A stretch of DNA of 64,000 nucleotides from Diplocloster modestus (GTDB lineage Bacteria; Bacillota; Clostridia; Lachnospirales; Lachnospiraceae), in assembly GCF_019042245.1 (NCBI RefSeq), contig NZ_JAHQCX010000004.1:248001-312000 (forward strand), written 5' to 3'. The position numbers and the translations under genes were made by a program. The notes below the pieces were generated by a model. That model searched no databases. It was not told where the DNA came from and saw only the letters and a program-made list of their open reading frames with translations. This document shows positions 61,609 through 64,000 of the stretch, in pieces (the stretch's first letter is position 1; each line of letters begins with the position of its first letter).

Positions 61609-61884
61609 CTATAATGTGGAGCGTACTGCATCTATAAAGGCAGATGGGTCTATGAAGAGGTCACCGGCCGCATTTTCGTATGCGGTCTCTCTCATGAGTG
61701 TTATCATCCGGGTTCCTGTAAGCAAAGGATTGATCTGCCATCCCAGTGCTAATATTCCTGTTCCATAGGGGATAGCCCAGCTGTGGCCGCCTATCGCATC
61801 ATAGCTATAAGAATATTCCCCCCTTGATAGGTTTCCGCGGTGGTACGGTAACTTACAGGTGTCCCCAGTGCCTGGGGCGGACAT
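61609..61884 (-). pseudogene. Remnant C-terminus of a subtilase-like (S8) peptidase
   Basis: The open frame resembles only the last 75 residues of a family S8 serine peptidase: GGHSWAIPYGTGILALGWQI matches the catalytic-serine block (normally GTSMAxPHVAG), followed by a helix-rich end that closes normally. The Asp and His parts and a start are missing. The sequence between it and the sensor kinase stop (about 61910-62063) is open in another frame (reading DIEKDTNTPDIASQGK at its beginning) and then meets a stop, so a frameshifted, mostly deleted gene is likely. It could instead be a small gene with a weak start, but I see no good ribosome binding site. Confidence 0.6.
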
Positions 61885-62063
61885 TCCTGGAAATCACCAT
61901 CGGGTGTTAAACCAGTAAGTATTGATATCTTTTGTATTATATTCTCCTGGTTTTAAAGTTATGGTTTCTCCGATACCGCGCACATCTGCATATGGTTCCA
62001 ATAATATACTGTCATCCGCAGTTTTCCCCTGAGATGCTATGTCAGGCGTATTTGTATCTTTCT

Positions 62064-64000
62064 CTATATCCTTCTGGTTGTCAGCGGTGTGTGGATCTGC
62101 GGGAATTCCACAGTGACCACGAACAGGTCTGCGATAGTCTCCACAGTCATCCTGCCTCCGCAGGCCTCCGTAAAGCTCTTCGCGATCGACAGGCCCAGAC
62201 CGCTGCCGCCGTCTGTCCGGCTTGAGTCGCCCCTTGTAAAACGTTCCGTAAAATTTACGTCGGCAGGGATCTCCGAAGCGGACGTATTTTTCACACTTGC
62301 CACCGCGACCGAACCGTCTGTTTTCAGGTTCACGTATATGCGGGAACCGTCCAGGGAATACCGCAGTGCATTTTGCAGCAGGTTCTGGAACACCCGGTAC
62401 AGGCGCTGCCCATCCGCCATGATCAGGATCTCTTCTTCCGGGATATCGGTCTTTATCTGGACCTTACTGCCGGCAATCCGTTCAGACATGTCTGCCAGGG
62501 TTTGGCGGAGCAGCTTGCCCAGATCCAGCGCTTCGATCTCTACCGGCAGCTGCCCGGAGGCCGCTTTGCTCACTTCAAAGACATCCTGCACCATTTCTTT
62601 TAATTTCTGAGATTTGCTGTCCAGGATCTGTACATAATCTCTGATGTAATCCGGCAGCCCTTCTTCCTGTTTGAGAAGCTCCACATAGCTGATGATGGAG
62701 GTCAGCGGGGTCTTGATGTCGTGGGATACATTGGACACCAGTTCCACTTTCATGCGTTCGCTCTTGATCTGCTCTTTTACCGCGGTATCCATACCTTTGC
62801 GGATATCATTCAGATCCTGCACGGCCCCGGCCAGGTCACTGTCCGGCTGAACCTGCAGTTCACTGGTGATCGCTCCGTCGCGCACAGTCTTGATCTGATC
62901 GATGAGCGTTCCCGTATCCTGCATCAGCCGTTCATTTTTCTTCATGTAATACATCTGCATATAGATCATCAAAACAGCACCCAGAACCACCAAAATCATC
63001 AGGATCAGAAGCGGTACGATCTCATATCCGCCGGCCAGGCAAAAGATCAACAGACTGGCAGCCGACAGTAAAATGAGCACGGCCGCTACAACGATCAATG
63101 GTATACACCGGTGCACAACCCGCCTCTGAAACGGAAGTTTTAAGTCCGCAGCACGGAACGCGCCCGCAATATGTCCGCTGATACTCTGTTTCCATACCTT
63201 TTGATTGTATCTGTTATCATTTACAAACAGATAGATAATCCAGAACAGTCCGACCAGCCCGGCTGGCCACGCAAACATTTCCTGGAATAATTCCCGAAAC
63301 ATGCCTGTATAGAATTCTCCATACCGGATTCTCATGAAGATTTCGCTCCACCAATAGCCGGAACGAAATAGTACGAGTCCCAGAGCCAATAGCAGCAGGA
63401 TAAGCTTTACCTCATACCAGATTTTTCCTGTTATTTTGGCTATCCGCTGATCCGCCCGCTTCTTATCTTTACGCAGGATAAGATAGACAACGATCAGGAG
63501 GACTCCCACCGCCAGTGAGGCAGCTAATGCGATGTATCGGCCCTTTTCCTGCCGCTGGTTATATTCGATCCAGTACAGTCGGTTGTAGAGCTGCCTGGAG
63601 GAGTCTTTCGCATACTCCCCTTTGATATAGAGCTTTGGCGACTTGGCCGCGGCTATGGTAACGGTAGCTTTCTGGGTTTCCTCATCCACAGTAAAGTTCT
63701 TATAACCGGGTACGTACCAGTCACTGTCCTCCCGGTAGTAACCATCCTTGTACACATCTATCTCTTTGCCGTCTTTTCGCATCTTCACTGTATTGCCGTC
63801 AAAGTACATCAGGAAGTTGTAGTCTTTGGGCGCGGCCATACCAGCGCCATCCAGTTGTGTGCCCTCGGCGTTCGTGTAAACGGTTCCGTCGTTATAGGTG
63901 ATCCGATACAAGATATTTTTGTCATCTTTGATCGCATTGTGATACTGCTCGGCTCTCTTCTTATTCTCCTCTTTGGAGCTGTAATCACCGTTTCCATATA
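62064..64000 (-). CDS. Sensor histidine kinase, 5' end outside window
   Basis: More than 640 residues are present and the frame is open to the window edge. An extracellular region (to about residue 165 of the visible part) precedes several membrane spans (YIALAASLAVGVLLIVVYLI and at least four more). The dimerisation/phosphoacceptor box SHDIKTPLTSIISYVELL, the N box LLQNALRYSL and G boxes with GGSGLGLSIA identify a class I (HPK1-type) kinase. No HAMP domain is obvious. The response regulator probably lies beyond the window. The sensed signal is unknown; the domain layout resembles envelope-stress kinases. Confidence 0.92.
   Translation of the reverse strand, partial: YGNGDYSSKEENKKRAEQYHNAIKDDKNILYRITYNDGTVYTNAEGTQLDGAGMAAPKDYNFLMYFDGNTVKMRKDGKEIDVYKDGYYREDSDWYVPGYKNFTVDEETQKATVTIAAAKSPKLYIKGEYAKDSSRQLYNRLYWIEYNQRQEKGRYIALAASLAVGVLLIVVYLILRKDKKRADQRIAKITGKIWYEVKLILLLLALGLVLFRSGYWWSEIFMRIRYGEFYTGMFRELFQEMFAWPAGLVGLFWIIYLFVNDNRYNQKVWKQSISGHIAGAFRAADLKLPFQRRVVHRCIPLIVVAAVLILLSAASLLIFCLAGGYEIVPLLILMILVVLGAVLMIYMQMYYMKKNERLMQDTGTLIDQIKTVRDGAITSELQVQPDSDLAGAVQDLNDIRKGMDTAVKEQIKSERMKVELVSNVSHDIKTPLTSIISYVELLKQEEGLPDYIRDYVQILDSKSQKLKEMVQDVFEVSKAASGQLPVEIEALDLGKLLRQTLADMSERIAGSKVQIKTDIPEEEILIMADGQRLYRVFQNLLQNALRYSLDGSRIYVNLKTDGSVAVASVKNTSASEIPADVNFTERFTRGDSSRTDGGSGLGLSIAKSFTEACGGRMTVETIADLFVVTVEFPQIHTPLTTRRI

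Overview
The window looks like chromosomal DNA of a spore-forming, anaerobic, probably gut-associated member of the Clostridia, most likely a Lachnospiraceae relative. The reasons are protein similarity recalled from known families, the forespore genes spoIIAA-spoIIAB-sigF and spoVAA-AB-AC-AD-AE, [FeFe]-hydrogenase maturases HydE/F/G, a glycyl-radical enzyme, Crh-like and WhiA/RapZ genes, strong AGGAGG ribosome binding sites, and moderate GC content. No species is claimed. Nearly all genes lie on the minus strand; the exceptions are an AraC regulator, a class A penicillin-binding protein, carbamate kinase and one unknown gene.

Layout: 1-1.2 kb, start of the S10 ribosomal protein operon (rpsJ, rplC cut by the window edge). 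1.4-4.7 kb, tag glycosylase, GH4 alpha-galactosidase and divergent AraC regulator. 4.8-6.9 kb, PBP1A. 7.1-8.6 kb, cation/proton antiporter with a PII-like partner. 8.8-11.9 kb, murB-rapZ-whiA-HPr-like operon. 12.2-16.5 kb, TM1266-hydG-hydF-hydE operon behind a leader with a terminator. 16.7-17.6 kb, carbamate kinase. 17.8-25.7 kb, an AraC regulator, a three-gene CUT2-type ABC importer, a glycyl-radical enzyme with an unusual active-site motif, and its activase. 26.6-30.9 kb, carAB. 31.3-40.7 kb, a LacI-controlled set: KDPG aldolase fused to a VOC-like domain, KDG-type kinase, RraA-like protein, organic-acid transporter, hydantoinase/oxoprolinase-like ATPase, an HExxH protein and a membrane protein. 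40.9-43.8 kb, a DUF2156 protein and an ABC exporter. 44.0-47.2 kb, spoVA operon with a small extra gene and a probable sigma-G promoter. 47.4-56.5 kb, a second uptake locus: ROK kinase, M24/creatinase-like protein, CUT2 importer, M20 hydrolase and ROK repressor. 56.8-58.3 kb, spoIIA operon. 58.4-61.4 kb, zinc-ribbon/TPR protein, a small gene and folC. 61.6-64 kb, a subtilase remnant and a sensor kinase running off the edge.

The region is also rich in structured intergenic repeats. Four long hairpins built on GGGGAC / GGACATGTCC modules sit just 3' of stop codons (after tag, hydE, the ROK repressor and sigF). A 51-52 bp hairpin unit occurs as tandem pairs upstream of the PII-like gene and of carA, with compensatory stem changes. 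A third element bounded by ATACCTT occurs at 21.1 and 41.9 kb.

The best candidates for undescribed biology are the glycyl-radical enzyme/ABC importer locus, the KDG/hydantoinase-like operon with its HExxH partner, the importer/M20/metal-ligand-poor M24 locus, and the leader in front of the hydrogenase maturation operon. No rRNA, tRNA, CRISPR array, complete insertion sequence or prophage was recognised.
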